Source of the DNA: Aeromonas bestiarum | GTDB lineage: Bacteria > Pseudomonadota > Gammaproteobacteria > Enterobacterales > Aeromonadaceae | Direction: 5' to 3' | Assembly (NCBI RefSeq): GCF_000819745.1 | Contig: NZ_CDDA01000037.1 | Coordinates: forward strand, 157,744-221,743 | Length of the DNA stretch: 64,000 nucleotides | Shown here: positions 9,172-19,020 of the stretch, piece after piece | How the letters are laid out: every line of letters begins with the position of its first letter | Numbering within the stretch: the first letter of the stretch is position 1 | The notes under the pieces: generated by a model | What the model saw: the letters and a program-made list of their open reading frames with translations, nothing else | Databases searched by the model: none | What the model was told of the DNA's origin: nothing | Translations under genes and position numbers: made by a program

Positions 9172-9178
9172 GCCTTGG
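9106..9178 (+). other. Coordinate placeholder superseded by the terminator entry at 9178-9106 corrected below
   Basis: This entry carries no annotation; the terminator is described in the next entry. Confidence 0.
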
Positions 9179-9206
9179 GCGCTGGCACAGCCAGCGCCTT
9201 TTCTTT
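9178..9206 (+). terminator. Rho-independent terminator of the second minor-pilin operon
   Basis: GGCGCTGGC (9178-9186), loop ACA, GCCAGCGCC (9190-9198), then TTTTCTTT. It lies 7 bases after the PilV-like stop and before nadE. Confidence 0.85.
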
Positions 9207-9244
9207 ATCATTCCCCATCATTTTCGATTTTAAGATGCATCGCC

Positions 9245-10867
9245 ATGGCAAAAGCCCTCTCTCTGATGCTTGCCCAGTTGAATCTGACGGTAGGCGCCAT
9301 CGAAGATAACTGTGACAAGGTGCTGGCTGCGGCCACCCAGGCCGAGCAGCAAGGTGCTGATCTGCTGGTGTGCTCCGAGCTGGCCCTGACCGGCTACCCG
9401 CCGGAAGATCTGCTGTTGCGTGCCGATCTGATGATCCGGGTCGACGCTGCTCTGGCTCGCATCACGGCCTGGCAGGGCAAGTGTGCCATTCTGGTGGGTC
9501 ACCCCTGGCGTGAGGGGGCTGCGCTCCATAATGCGGCCTCTCTCTATGAGCAGGGCAAGCTTATCGCCCGTTACTTCAAGCAGGATCTGCCCAACTACGG
9601 GGTATTTGACGAGAAGCGCTACTTCACCGCTGGCACGGATAGCTGCGTGGTGCCCTTCCGTGGTCATCAGCTGGGACTGCTCATCTGCGAAGATCTGTGG
9701 CAACCGGGCCCGGCGCTGGCCGCCAAGGCGGCGGGAGCTGAGCTGCTGCTCACCATCAACGCCTCGCCCTACGATCAGGAGAAACCCTGGATCCGCCATG
9801 AGCTGATGACGACCCGCTGCCACCAGACAGGTTTGCCGCTGGTCTATCTCAATCAGGTGTGTGGCCAGGACGAGCTGATCTTCGACGGTTGTTCCAAGGT
9901 GTTCAATGGTCGGGGCGAGCTGACCCATAAATTGGCTCCGTTTGCCGAAGAGCTGGCCCTGGTGCGCTTTGCCGCCGGGCAGCCGCTGAAAGAACGGGAG
10001 CCTGCCGCGTCGCTCGACCCTTTGGCCGAGACCTATCAGGCACTGGTGCTGGCGGTGCGTGACTACATCACCAAAAACGGTTTCCAGGGGGCTGTGCTGG
10101 GTCTCTCCGGCGGTATCGATTCCGCCCTGACCCTGGTCATAGCGGCCGATGCCATAGGGGCGGACAAGGTGCAGGCGGTGATGATGCCGTTCCGCTACAC
10201 AGCCCAGATGAGTGTGGAGGATGCCAAGGAGCAGGCCGAGCGGATGGGGGTCGAGTTCGACATCATCTCCATCGAGCCCATGTTCGAAGGTTTCATGACC
10301 CAGCTGGCACCGCTGTTTGCCGGCACAGCCCGGGATACCACGGAAGAGAACCTGCAGGCTCGCTGCCGTGGCGTGCTCTTGATGGCACTCTCCAACAAGC
10401 GTCGGCGCATAGTGCTGACCACCGGCAACAAGAGCGAGATGGCCGTGGGCTATGCCACCCTGTATGGTGACATGGCGGGCGGTTTCGACGTGCTCAAGGA
10501 CGTGCCCAAGACGCTGGTCTTCAAATTGTGCGAATATCGCAACTCGGTCGATTACGTGATCCCGCAGCGGGTCATCGACCGTCCCCCCTCGGCAGAGCTT
10601 GCACCAGACCAGGTGGATCAGGACAGCCTGCCCCCCTACGACATCCTGGATGCCATCCTCAAGCGCTACGTGGAAGAGGATGCCTCGGTCGCCGATCTGG
10701 TGGCAGAGGGATTCGAGGAGGCCGTGGTGCGCAAGGTGATCCGGCTGGTGGATCTCAACGAATACAAGCGCCGTCAGGCCGCCGTCGGGCCCCGTATCAC
10801 GGCCCGCAACTTTGGTAAGGATCGCCGTTACCCCATCACATCCGGGTTTGGCAAACAGAACTGGTAA
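9245..10867 (+). CDS. nadE: Glutamine-dependent NAD+ synthetase
   Basis: Makes NAD+ from deamido-NAD+, ATP and glutamine in the cytoplasm. At 540 residues it is the two-domain form. An N-terminal nitrilase-type glutaminase domain (about 1-250) shows the Glu (SELALTGYPPEDLL), Lys (FKQDLPNYGVFD) and Cys (LLICEDLW) triad. The C-terminal synthetase domain has the PP-loop LSGGIDSALTL and the TTGNKSEMAVGYATLYGD motif. It differs from the ammonia-only NadE of about 275 residues found in Escherichia coli. glnB starts 9 bases after its stop, so the two are probably co-transcribed, linking NAD synthesis with glutamine status. Confidence 0.95.
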   Translation: MAKALSLMLAQLNLTVGAIEDNCDKVLAAATQAEQQGADLLVCSELALTGYPPEDLLLRADLMIRVDAALARITAWQGKCAILVGHPWREGAALHNAASLYEQGKLIARYFKQDLPNYGVFDEKRYFTAGTDSCVVPFRGHQLGLLICEDLWQPGPALAAKAAGAELLLTINASPYDQEKPWIRHELMTTRCHQTGLPLVYLNQVCGQDELIFDGCSKVFNGRGELTHKLAPFAEELALVRFAAGQPLKEREPAASLDPLAETYQALVLAVRDYITKNGFQGAVLGLSGGIDSALTLVIAADAIGADKVQAVMMPFRYTAQMSVEDAKEQAERMGVEFDIISIEPMFEGFMTQLAPLFAGTARDTTEENLQARCRGVLLMALSNKRRRIVLTTGNKSEMAVGYATLYGDMAGGFDVLKDVPKTLVFKLCEYRNSVDYVIPQRVIDRPPSAELAPDQVDQDSLPPYDILDAILKRYVEEDASVADLVAEGFEEAVVRKVIRLVDLNEYKRRQAAVGPRITARNFGKDRRYPITSGFGKQNW

Positions 10868-11215
<348 letters not shown>

Positions 11216-11267
11216 TGTGATGCATGTGCCTCGTAACGATCAAGAGAACGAAGATGCAACACGGCTG

Positions 11268-11870
11268 ATGTCATGGATGCGCCTCGCTGCGGTGGCAGGC
11301 CTGCTGGCCGGCCTGACCGCTTGCAGTACCCGGCCGCCGGCCCAGCCGGAGAACCTGTGCCAGATCTTTCGGGAGAAACCCGAGTGGCACAAGGCGGCAC
11401 TCAAGATGAACGAGAAGTGGGGTACACCGATCCAGGTGGTGATGGCCATGATGTACCAGGAGTCCTCCTTCGTACACGACGCCCAGCCGCCGATGGGGTA
11501 CTTCCTCTTCATCCCGACCGGGCGGGCCAGCTCCGCTTATGGTTATGCCCAGGTGAAAGACGAAACCTGGGACGATTACCAGCGGGAAACCGGCAACGGC
11601 TGGAGCAGTCGCGACGACTTTGCCGACGCCATCGATTTCATGGGCTGGTACACTAACAAGGCCCAGCGGCTGAACGGCACCTCCAAGTGGGATGCCTATG
11701 GCCAGTATCTCAACTATCACGAAGGGTGGGGTGGCTACCGGCGTGGCAGCTACCGCAGCAAGGGGTGGTTGATGAAGACCTCCCGCAAGGTAGAGGCTCG
11801 CGCCCAGCGCTACGGCGCCCAGTATCGACAATGCAAGGATCAGCTCTCCAGCGGGGGCTGGTTCTGGTAA
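11268..11870 (+). CDS. Lytic-transglycosylase-like outer-membrane lipoprotein
   Basis: About 200 residues. The chosen ATG gives a lipoprotein signal peptide with the lipobox LTAC at about residue 19-22. The mature part has an SLT-type fold pattern: VVMAMMYQESSF supplies the catalytic Glu (IxxxxxxES), followed by SSAYGYAQVKDETWDDY and later YLNYHEGWGGY. These match the goose-type/SLT lysozyme superfamily, so cleavage of peptidoglycan glycan strands is likely. It follows glnB by 52 bases and precedes luxS by 18. Upstream in-frame ATGs (11220) would place extra polar residues ahead of the signal peptide. Confidence 0.75.
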   Translation: MSWMRLAAVAGLLAGLTACSTRPPAQPENLCQIFREKPEWHKAALKMNEKWGTPIQVVMAMMYQESSFVHDAQPPMGYFLFIPTGRASSAYGYAQVKDETWDDYQRETGNGWSSRDDFADAIDFMGWYTNKAQRLNGTSKWDAYGQYLNYHEGWGGYRRGSYRSKGWLMKTSRKVEARAQRYGAQYRQCKDQLSSGGWFW

Positions 11871-11888
11871 CCAAATCAGGAGTCAGAA

Positions 11889-12398
11889 ATGCCGTTATTG
11901 GACAGTTTTACCGTTGACCACACCCGCATGGAAGCCCCTGCGGTACGCGTGGCCAAGACAATGCAGACCCCGAACAAGGACACCATTACCGTGTTCGATC
12001 TGCGTTTCTGCGTGCCGAACCAGGAGATCCTCTCCGAGCGTGGCATCCACACCCTCGAGCACCTGTTTGCCGGTTTCATGCGTGATCACCTGAACGGCAA
12101 TGGGGTGGAGATCATAGACATCTCCCCCATGGGTTGCCGTACCGGCTTCTACATGAGCCTGATCGGCGCACCGGACGAGGCCCGTGTCGGCGCAGCCTGG
12201 CAAGCGGCCATGAGCGATGTGCTGACAGTGCAGGATCAGGCCAAAATCCCGGAGTTGAACGAATACCAGTGTGGCACCTTCAGCATGCATTCGCTGGAAG
12301 AGGCCCATGCCATCGCCCGTCACGTGCTGGAGCGCGGCATTGGCGTCAACCACAACGACGAGCTGGCCCTGCCGGAAGAGAAGCTGAAAAGCCTCTGA
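11889..12398 (+). CDS. luxS: S-ribosylhomocysteine lyase, AI-2 synthase
   Basis: Cleaves S-ribosylhomocysteine to homocysteine and DPD, the AI-2 precursor, in the activated methyl cycle. 169 residues, normal for the family. The zinc-binding HTLEH motif (about residues 54-58) with the preceding ERGIHT, the [10 protein letters not shown] motif with the catalytic Cys, and the later zinc Cys in [12 protein letters not shown] are all present. CAGGAG is upstream of ATG 11889. A bidirectional terminator separates it from a convergent diguanylate cyclase gene. Confidence 0.97.
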   Translation: MPLLDSFTVDHTRMEAPAVRVAKTMQTPNKDTITVFDLRFCVPNQEILSERGIHTLEHLFAGFMRDHLNGNGVEIIDISPMGCRTGFYMSLIGAPDEARVGAAWQAAMSDVLTVQDQAKIPELNEYQCGTFSMHSLEEAHAIARHVLERGIGVNHNDELALPEEKLKSL

Positions 12399-12418
12399 GC
12401 CTGGTATCGCCAGCATGA

Positions 12419-12447
12419 AAAAGGCCGGTCATTGACCGGCCTTTTTG
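12419..12447. terminator. Bidirectional terminator between luxS and the GGDEF gene
   Basis: AAGGCCGGTCA (12421-12431) and TGACCGGCCTT (12433-12443) form an 11-bp stem around a single base, flanked by A and T runs. It can end luxS on the plus strand and the diguanylate cyclase gene on the minus strand. Confidence 0.85.
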
Positions 12448-12460
12448 TTGTCTGGAAGGA

Positions 12461-13483
12461 TCAGGATGGCAGCGGCATCACCCGGTTTCGGCCCAGTTCC
12501 TTGGCTTTGTAGAGCAGCTTGTCGGTACGTTCGACCAGGGCATCGCCCGTCTCCTGGCCATTGTACTCGCCCACCCCGAACGAAGCCGTGATGTGGTCGA
12601 TGCGGCGGCCAGACTTGCGATCCAGAATGGACATCTTCTCGATGGCCCGGCGCAGGCTCTCGGCCATCTGGCGGCTCAGGGCCAGGCTGCGCATGGGCAC
12701 CAGCAGGGCAAACTCCTCGCCACCGAGCCGGTAGGCGGTGATGCCCTCCTTGCAGGTTTCCCGCAGCCGCTTGCTGAAGGCGCGCAATACCTGATCCCCC
12801 AGCAGATGGCCATATTCATCGTTGAAGTTCTTGAAGCGGTCTATGTCCGACAAAATGAGAGAGAAGGGGCGCTTGCCGCGGATCAGGCCGTCTATCTCCA
12901 GATCGAAGGCGCGTCGGTTGAGCAGGGAGGTGAGGGCATCCTCGTTGGCCAACTTGCGAGTCTCATTCAGCGCCTCGCGCAGCTCCTTGATCTCCTTCTC
13001 GGCGCTGCTGAGCTGATTGCGAAAATGCATGGTCGACATGCGAACATCCCGCGACTCGCGTACCAGATCCCGCAGGATACCCATGGTATCCTCCAGGCTC
13101 AGCCCCTCATCGTCGATGAGGCTCAGCCGATCGAAGCTCTTGTCGAGCATCTCCTGGAACATGCCGGTGTCGGAGATGGCATCCTGCATGCTATGGCCGA
13201 GCTCGTTGGCCATGGCAGCCAGAGTGAGCTTCATCGCCTCCATCTGCTGCTCGTCCTCGGCGGCGAGATGCTGGTGATAGAGGCGTTCGCAAGTGGTGAG
13301 AGAGCAGGTGCCCTGCAGCTTGATGGCCTGATCGATGGCCTGATTGAGCTCGGGCATGCTGGCGGCCACATAGTTATACCAAAGGGTGTAATTATCCGGC
13401 GTCGTGGGAATTTGATACTTGATCATCAGGGGAACCGCCTGCTTCAGATAGGCGGCGGATTGGGCGAACGAGTCCTTGCTCAT
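12461..13483 (-). CDS. Diguanylate cyclase (GGDEF) convergent with luxS
   Basis: 340 residues, no obvious membrane segment or signal peptide. The N-terminal 170 residues are mostly helical with no named sensor domain recognised; a coiled-coil (QLSSAEKEIKELREALNETRKLA) leads into a GGDEF domain starting at NEDALTSLLNRRAF. The catalytic site is intact as RLGGEEFALL, with SDIDRFKNFND as the metal/GTP loop. There is no RxxD inhibitory site at the usual place. It should make cyclic di-GMP. I recall, unchecked, that an A. hydrophila GGDEF gene beside luxS was reported to affect biofilm and virulence, which fits this position. Confidence 0.9.
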   Translation of the reverse strand: MSKDSFAQSAAYLKQAVPLMIKYQIPTTPDNYTLWYNYVAASMPELNQAIDQAIKLQGTCSLTTCERLYHQHLAAEDEQQMEAMKLTLAAMANELGHSMQDAISDTGMFQEMLDKSFDRLSLIDDEGLSLEDTMGILRDLVRESRDVRMSTMHFRNQLSSAEKEIKELREALNETRKLANEDALTSLLNRRAFDLEIDGLIRGKRPFSLILSDIDRFKNFNDEYGHLLGDQVLRAFSKRLRETCKEGITAYRLGGEEFALLVPMRSLALSRQMAESLRRAIEKMSILDRKSGRRIDHITASFGVGEYNGQETGDALVERTDKLLYKAKELGRNRVMPLPS

Positions 13484-13579
13484 GAGTTCCGTGTCTCATC
13501 ATGCCTGCAAACTTTGCATAGTATGACAGAGAGATTGGCCAAAAGGCAGCCGATGGATGCCATTAGCTCCCCCCTTCGA

Positions 13580-13585
13580 TATAAT
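13580..13585 (+). promoter_or_regulatory. Candidate -10 element for rnr
   Basis: A perfect TATAAT lies 33 bases before the rnr start codon. No good -35 hexamer is visible at 16-18 bases upstream, so the call rests on the -10 alone. Confidence 0.4.
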
Positions 13586-13617
13586 GTCTGCGTTATTACC
13601 TACCCTAAGGCCTGCTT

Positions 13618-15984
13618 ATGTCTCAAAAAGATCCTTTCCTCCAACGCGAGGCCGAAAAATACGAAAACCCCATCGCCAGTCGCGAGATGCTGCTGGAGCT
13701 CATCAAGGGCCATGAAAAACCCATGTCCCGGGAAGAGCTGGCCAAGGCTCTCAAACTGACCGACGAAGAGCCGTTGGAAGCCTTGCGCCGTCGTCTGCGC
13801 GCCATGGAGCGTGATGGGCAACTCGTGTTCACTCGCAACCAATGTTATGCCCTGCCGGATCGTCTGAATCTGGTGAAAGGGTATGTACTCGGCCACAAAG
13901 ATGGTTTCGGTTTTCTGCGCCCGGAAGGTGGTGGACCGGATCTCTATTTGAACAACCGCGAGATGCAGCGCCTGATGCATGGCGACTACGTGCTGGTGCA
14001 GCCGACCGAGATTGACCGCAAGGGTCGTCAGGAAGCGCGTCTGGTGCGTCTGCTCAAGTCCCGCGAGGCGGATATCGTCGGCCGTTACTTCGTCGAGAAT
14101 GGCGTTGGTTTCGTGGTGCCGGATGACAGCCGCATCGGCCAGGACATCATCATCCCCGAAGGGGAAAACAAGGGTGCCCGCCAGAGCCAGGTGGTAGTGG
14201 TGCGCATCAATCAGCGTGCCACCTCCCGCATCAACGCGGTCGGTACCGTGCTGGACGTACTGGGCGAGAACATGGCGCCGGGCATGGAGATCGAAATCGC
14301 CCTGCGTACCCACGGCATCCCGCATACCTGGCCGGAAGAGGTGACCAAGGAGGTTGCCGGTCTGGGCGAACAGGTACCGGAGAAGGCCAAAGAGGGTCGT
14401 ATCGACCTGCGAGCTCTGCCGTTGGTCACCATAGACGGGGAAGATGCTCGTGACTTCGATGATGCCGTCTTCTGTGAAGCCAAGCGCGGTGGCGGCTGGC
14501 GCTTGTGGGTGGCCATCGCGGATGTCTCCTCCTACGTGAAGCCCGGTACTGCGCTGGATGCCGAAGCGTATCAGCGTGGCAACTCCGTCTACTTCCCCGA
14601 GTTCGTGGTGCCCATGCTGCCGGAGGTGCTCTCCAACGGCCTCTGCTCCCTGAACCCGCAGGTCGACCGTCTGTGCATGGTATGCGAGATGACCATCTCA
14701 GCAGCCGGCCGCATGTCCGGTTACAAGTTCTACGAAGCCGTGATGAACTCCCACGCGCGCATGACCTACAGCAAGGTGGCTGCGATCCTGGATGGCGAGC
14801 CCAAGCTGCGTCAGCAGTACGAGCCGCTGGTGGGTCACATCGAGGAGCTCAACAACCTCTACAAGGCGCTCAAGCACGCTCGTCACCAGCGTGGCGCCGT
14901 GGAATTCGAGAGCGAAGAGACCCGCTTCATCTTCAACGCCCAGCGCAAGATCGACCAGATAGTGCCGCTGGTGCGCAACGATGCCCACAAGATCATCGAA
15001 GAGTGCATGATCCAGGCGAACGTGGCCGCAGCCCGTTACATCGAGAAGAACGAAGCCTTTGCCCTGTTCCGGGTGCACGACCGTCCGGGCGAAGAGCGTC
15101 TGACCGGTTTCCGTGACTTCCTGGCCGAACTGGGTCTGGAGCTCAAGGGGGGCCTCGAGCCAGAGCCGAAAGACTTTGCCGAGCTGGCCGCCAAGTTTGA
15201 AGGGCGTCCGGATGCGGAGCTGCTCTCCACCATGCTGCTGCGCTCCATGCGTCAGGCCGTCTATCAGGCCGACAACATAGGTCACTTCGGTCTGGCCCTG
15301 AAGTCCTATGCGCACTTCACCTCGCCGATCCGTCGTTACCCCGACCTCATCCTGCACCGCGCCATCAAGTACCAGACGGCCAAGGAGCAACAGGGCAATC
15401 TGCGCCACAAGTGGACTCCGAGCGGTGGTTACCACTACCAGCTGGAAGAAGTGGATCCCATGGGCGAGCACTGCTCCATGACAGAGCGCCGTGCCGACGA
15501 TGCGACCCGCGACGTGGCCGACTGGCTCAAGTGCGAGTACATGCTGGACCACGTGGGTGACGAGTTCGACGGCGTCATCGCCAGCGTCACCGGCTTTGGT
15601 TTCTTCGTCCGTCTGGCGGAGATCCACATCGACGGTCTGGTGCACGTCAGCACCCTCACCAATGACTACTACCAGTTTGATCCCCTGCACATGCAGCTGA
15701 TCGGCGAGAACTTCCGCCGTCGCTACCGTCTGGGCGACAAGGTACGCGTCAAGGTGATGGGCGTGAACCTGGACGATCGCAAGATCGACTTCGTGATGGT
15801 GGAAGCGCCACTCACCGGCAAGGATGGCAAAGAGGTAGTGCGCAAGCCTGCCAAGGGTGGCCAGCGTCACGATAAACGCAAAGAGGGCAAGGATACCGGT
15901 AAATCCGACAAGGGTGGCCGCGCCAAGCCCAGCAACAGACGACCGAGCAAAAAGGCTCGTGATAAGGTCAAGAGCACGAAATGA
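13618..15984 (+). CDS. rnr: Exoribonuclease R
   Basis: 3'-5' exoribonuclease that degrades structured RNA, rRNA fragments and non-stop mRNA. 788 residues, within the normal range of 750-830. The order is: N-terminal helix-turn-helix region (about 20-75), two cold-shock domains (about 80-240), the RNB catalytic domain with [13 protein letters not shown] supplying the Asp cluster (about 275-600), an S1 domain (about 640-730, [15 protein letters not shown]), and a Lys-rich tail from about 750. RNB signatures [17 protein letters not shown] and [13 protein letters not shown] are intact. rlmB overlaps its stop by 4 bases, the same pair as in E. coli. Confidence 0.97.
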   Translation: MSQKDPFLQREAEKYENPIASREMLLELIKGHEKPMSREELAKALKLTDEEPLEALRRRLRAMERDGQLVFTRNQCYALPDRLNLVKGYVLGHKDGFGFLRPEGGGPDLYLNNREMQRLMHGDYVLVQPTEIDRKGRQEARLVRLLKSREADIVGRYFVENGVGFVVPDDSRIGQDIIIPEGENKGARQSQVVVVRINQRATSRINAVGTVLDVLGENMAPGMEIEIALRTHGIPHTWPEEVTKEVAGLGEQVPEKAKEGRIDLRALPLVTIDGEDARDFDDAVFCEAKRGGGWRLWVAIADVSSYVKPGTALDAEAYQRGNSVYFPEFVVPMLPEVLSNGLCSLNPQVDRLCMVCEMTISAAGRMSGYKFYEAVMNSHARMTYSKVAAILDGEPKLRQQYEPLVGHIEELNNLYKALKHARHQRGAVEFESEETRFIFNAQRKIDQIVPLVRNDAHKIIEECMIQANVAAARYIEKNEAFALFRVHDRPGEERLTGFRDFLAELGLELKGGLEPEPKDFAELAAKFEGRPDAELLSTMLLRSMRQAVYQADNIGHFGLALKSYAHFTSPIRRYPDLILHRAIKYQTAKEQQGNLRHKWTPSGGYHYQLEEVDPMGEHCSMTERRADDATRDVADWLKCEYMLDHVGDEFDGVIASVTGFGFFVRLAEIHIDGLVHVSTLTNDYYQFDPLHMQLIGENFRRRYRLGDKVRVKVMGVNLDDRKIDFVMVEAPLTGKDGKEVVRKPAKGGQRHDKRKEGKDTGKSDKGGRAKPSNRRPSKKARDKVKSTK

Positions 15985-16730
15985 GTACTGAACTGATCTA
16001 CGGCATTCACGCTGTATCTGCGCTGCTTGAGCGTACCCCGGAGCGTTTCATCGAAGTGTGGGCCCTCAAGGGCCGGGATGACGACCGGCTGCAACCCCTG
16101 CTGACCGAGCTTGAATCCCTCGGTCTCAAGGTGCAGAGCGTGAACCGCAAGACGCTCGATGACAAAGCCGAAGGCAGCAATCACCAGGGCATCATGGCCA
16201 AGGTGATAGAGGCGCCCAAGCTGGCCGAGCACGATCTGGCCAGCCTGCTGGACAGCTTGGCGGTGCAAGAGACCGCCCCCTTCCTGCTGGTGCTGGACGG
16301 GGTGACTGATCCGCACAACCTGGGTGCCTGCCTGCGCAGCGCCGATGCGGCCGGGGTCCATGCGGTGATAGTGCCGCGGGACAAGGCCAGCGGCCTGACC
16401 TCTGTGGTGCGCAAGGTCGCCTGTGGTGCCGCCGAAGTGGTGCCGCTGATCCAGGTCACCAACCTGGCCCGCAGCCTGCGCGAGTTGCAGGAGCGCGGCA
16501 TCTGGCTGGTCGGTACCGCCGGTGAGGCAGATCACGACCTCTATCAGGCCAAGCTGACCGGCCCCATGGCACTGGTCATGGGCGCCGAAGGCAAGGGCAT
16601 GCGCCGCCTGACTCGCGAGCATTGCGACGAACTGGTGAGCATCCCTATGGCCGGGGCCGTCTCCAGCCTCAATGTCTCGGTGGCAACGGGCGTCTGCCTG
16701 TTCGAAGCCGTGCGTCAGCGTCGCGCCTGA
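15981..16730 (+). CDS. rlmB: 23S rRNA (guanosine-2'-O)-methyltransferase
   Basis: SpoU/SPOUT-family enzyme that methylates G2251 of 23S rRNA with SAM. 249 residues. An N-terminal substrate-binding domain ([16 protein letters not shown]) precedes the trefoil-knot methyltransferase. The SPOUT motifs are in place: [32 protein letters not shown] and [12 protein letters not shown]. The start ATGA overlaps the rnr stop, implying coupled translation. The rnr-rlmB pair and later rpsF operon are close together in E. coli too, though separated here by other genes. Confidence 0.96.
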   Translation: MSTELIYGIHAVSALLERTPERFIEVWALKGRDDDRLQPLLTELESLGLKVQSVNRKTLDDKAEGSNHQGIMAKVIEAPKLAEHDLASLLDSLAVQETAPFLLVLDGVTDPHNLGACLRSADAAGVHAVIVPRDKASGLTSVVRKVACGAAEVVPLIQVTNLARSLRELQERGIWLVGTAGEADHDLYQAKLTGPMALVMGAEGKGMRRLTREHCDELVSIPMAGAVSSLNVSVATGVCLFEAVRQRRA

Positions 16731-16740
16731 GGCGAACGGG

Positions 16741-17307
16741 ATGGACAGACCCCCGTTTAGCCGGGATCGGGTCATGAATGAGCAGGAGGCCACGCGCCTC
16801 CTCTCTTTTGCCCGGCCTTTGACCCTGAGCCCTCGTTCCTGCCTCTGGCATGCCGGTGACCAGCCCGATCTGCTGGTCAAGGTGGAGCAGGGGTTGCTGC
16901 GAGCCAAGGTGGTGCTGGCGGATGGGCGCGAGTACATCAAGGAGTTCTATTGGGAGGGGGACGAGTTTATCGACTTCCACCATCTGCTCAGTGGGGAACC
17001 CGCCCGCTACAGTGTTGAGGCGCTGGAGCCCTGCCGCCTGCAACTCTTCAACCTGAGCGATTTGCGTCAGCTCCCTTGCTGGTCCGCCTGGTATCACCAC
17101 TTGCTGGCGGTACAGTTGCGTATCAAGGAAGAGAAAGAGTTGCTGCTGTTGACCGAGAGCCCCCAGGCCCGTTATCAGCACTTCCTGCAATGCTTCCCCG
17201 AGCTGGACGCCAGGGTGCCGGATCACCAGATAGCCGCTTATCTGGGCATCACCCCCATCAGCCTGAGCCGCATTCGCAAACGGCTGAAGGATCTTAACAA
17301 AGGTTAA
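16741..17307 (+). CDS. Crp/Fnr-family transcriptional regulator
   Basis: About 188 residues. The middle has a cyclic-nucleotide-binding-type beta roll (LLVKVEQGLLRAKVVLADGREYIKEFYWEGDEFIDF) and the C-terminus a Crp-type helix-turn-helix (VPDHQIAAYLGITPISLSRIRKRL). Arg and Glu residues needed for cAMP are not recognisable and there is no N-terminal FNR-type Cys cluster, so the ligand is unknown. GAGG lies 8 bases before ATG 16741; ATG 16774 (MNEQEATRLLSF) is a plausible alternative. It follows rlmB by 10 bases and precedes elaA by 57. Confidence 0.78.
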   Translation: MDRPPFSRDRVMNEQEATRLLSFARPLTLSPRSCLWHAGDQPDLLVKVEQGLLRAKVVLADGREYIKEFYWEGDEFIDFHHLLSGEPARYSVEALEPCRLQLFNLSDLRQLPCWSAWYHHLLAVQLRIKEEKELLLLTESPQARYQHFLQCFPELDARVPDHQIAAYLGITPISLSRIRKRLKDLNKG

Positions 17308-17364
17308 TGCCAGCCCGTTGCTGGCTGGCTATGCTGCCTTTCTCATCATGAGCAAGGAATCCCC

Positions 17365-17814
17365 ATGAACTGGTCCCTCAAGTCTTTTGAACAACTCGAC
17401 GTCAACGAACTGTATGAACTGCTCACCCTGAGATCCCGAGTCTTCGTGGTGGAGCAGACCTGCGTTTTCCTCGATCTGGACGGGGTCGACAAGCACCCCG
17501 ATGTGCAGCACTTGCTCGGTTGGCAGGATGGCGTGCTGGTGGCCTACGCCAGACTGATGGCGCCCGGCGTGGCCAAGGCGAATCAGGTGGTGATCGGCCG
17601 GGTGGTGACGGCGCCCGAGGCCAGAGGCGACGGTCTGGGTCACCAGTTGATGCAGCAGGCGCTGCTGGAATGCGAACAACTGTGGCCCAAGGTCAGCATC
17701 TATCTGGGCGCTCAGGCGCACCTGCAGGGTTTCTATGGTCGTCATGGCTTCACCGCCGTGGGTGAGCCCTATCTGGAAGATGACATTCCCCATATCGGCA
17801 TGACCTCCTCTTAA
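17365..17814 (+). CDS. elaA: GNAT acetyltransferase, ElaA type
   Basis: 149-residue GNAT protein closely resembling E. coli ElaA: LYELLTLRSRVFVVEQTC near the start, an acetyl-CoA loop region VIGRVVTAPEARGDGLGHQLM, and YLGAQAHLQGFYGRHGF with the final EDDIPHIGM. The substrate of the family is not established. AAGGA is 8 bases before ATG 17365. It is probably transcribed with, or just after, the Crp-like gene. Confidence 0.88.
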   Translation: MNWSLKSFEQLDVNELYELLTLRSRVFVVEQTCVFLDLDGVDKHPDVQHLLGWQDGVLVAYARLMAPGVAKANQVVIGRVVTAPEARGDGLGHQLMQQALLECEQLWPKVSIYLGAQAHLQGFYGRHGFTAVGEPYLEDDIPHIGMTSS

Positions 17815-18031
17815 TATCTTTTAGGCATAACAATGAAATTATTATGTCTTGAGGTAGTAAAGAAAACGGGTGCTCGCCGCCATGTTACTGGGTACCCTCT
17901 GAGTGATTAATCGGCAACCGTTGATGGATAGGTTTAAAAATGGTTTTTTACCCCATTAATACAGAACAAGATTCAGCGATTGAGCCGTTGAGCCATTTTA
18001 TCTGCGTTCGCCACACGAGCGGCTGTCGCTG

Positions 18032-18892
18032 ATGGAGCTGTTGCGCAAGCGGTTCGCTCTGGACCTGCAAACCTTCGCCATCATCACCCTGGTGCTGGGC
18101 AATCTGGCCCAGGCCTTCTCCGATGTGCTGGTCAAGCTGATCGGCCCCGGTTTCAGCCCCTTCCAATACATGTTCCTGCGCCAGCTGCTGACCCTGCTGG
18201 TGCTGCTGCCTTTCATGCTGCGGGTGCCGAGAGCGGCCTGGGGACTGGGCGCCTGGAAATGGCACCTGCTGCGCGGTCACCTCTGCCTGCTCGGCGGGGG
18301 CGGCATGATGCTGGCCCTGACCCAGCTGCCGCTGGCCACGGCCAACGCCATCTTCTACGTCTCTCCGCTGCTGACCCTGCCGCTAGCGGCCTGGCTGCTC
18401 AAGGAGAAGATCAATTCCCGGGTCTGGTTGCTGGGAGGCATGGGGCTGATCGGGGTCGTGTTCGTGCTCAAGCCGGGGGATTTTCATCTGGCGGGGCTGG
18501 GTGCCCTGGTGACCGCCTTCACCCTGGCGCTGTTCAACGTGACCGGCCGCAAGCTGCCAGCGGGTATCTCTGTGGTGGCGACCCTGTTCTGGGCCAACCT
18601 GCTGGCATTGCCACTGACGGCGGGCTTGGCGGTGAATCAATGGCAGCCGGTGGACTGGCGTCTGCTGGCGCTGATCGGTGGCAGCGGCGTGATGCAACTG
18701 CTCTACCATGCCAGTTGCATCTATGCCTATCGGCAGGTCGAGGCCAACCGCATCGCGACGACCGAGTATTCCGGCCTGATGTTCGTGGTGCTGCTGGGGG
18801 TCTGGCTGTTTGGCGAGATCCCTGCCTGGAACCTCTGGGTCGGGGTGGGCTTTATCCTGCTGGCCATCCATTGGCAGCGTCGCCTGCGCTAG
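18032..18892 (+). CDS. EamA/DMT-superfamily transporter
   Basis: 286 residues of about ten hydrophobic segments in the two-EamA-repeat layout, with AFSDVLVKLIGPGFSPFQYMFLRQ at the first repeat and RQVEANRIATTEYSGLMFVVLLG in the second. It is an inner-membrane metabolite exporter of unknown substrate. The start region has no clear ribosome binding site, so the exact start is uncertain. A second DMT gene lies 128 bases downstream, separated by a long perfect hairpin. Confidence 0.8.
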   Translation: MELLRKRFALDLQTFAIITLVLGNLAQAFSDVLVKLIGPGFSPFQYMFLRQLLTLLVLLPFMLRVPRAAWGLGAWKWHLLRGHLCLLGGGGMMLALTQLPLATANAIFYVSPLLTLPLAAWLLKEKINSRVWLLGGMGLIGVVFVLKPGDFHLAGLGALVTAFTLALFNVTGRKLPAGISVVATLFWANLLALPLTAGLAVNQWQPVDWRLLALIGGSGVMQLLYHASCIYAYRQVEANRIATTEYSGLMFVVLLGVWLFGEIPAWNLWVGVGFILLAIHWQRRLR

Positions 18893-18904
18893 CGCGCTCT
18901 CCTC

Positions 18905-18941
18905 CATATGACAAACCGGCTGCTTGCCGGTTTGTCATATG
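18905..18941. repeat. Perfect 15-bp inverted repeat between two DMT genes
   Basis: CATATGACAAACCGG (18905-18919), loop CTGCTTG, CCGGTTTGTCATATG (18927-18941). There is no T run on either side, so it is not a standard intrinsic terminator. It starts 13 bases after the upstream transporter stop. Confidence 0.7.
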
Positions 18942-19020
18942 AGCAGCTTATGAAGCCGATCCCGGTTGTGGCACCGAAAATAGGCTAGCCTGTCCCGCTC
19001 TCAGTGACAGGAACCCCATC

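Noticed and set aside
9178-9206. An earlier coordinate for the pilin operon terminator with its end before its start
   Set aside because: The zero-confidence feature entry ending at 9106 is a slip with no content; the valid terminator is 9178-9206.
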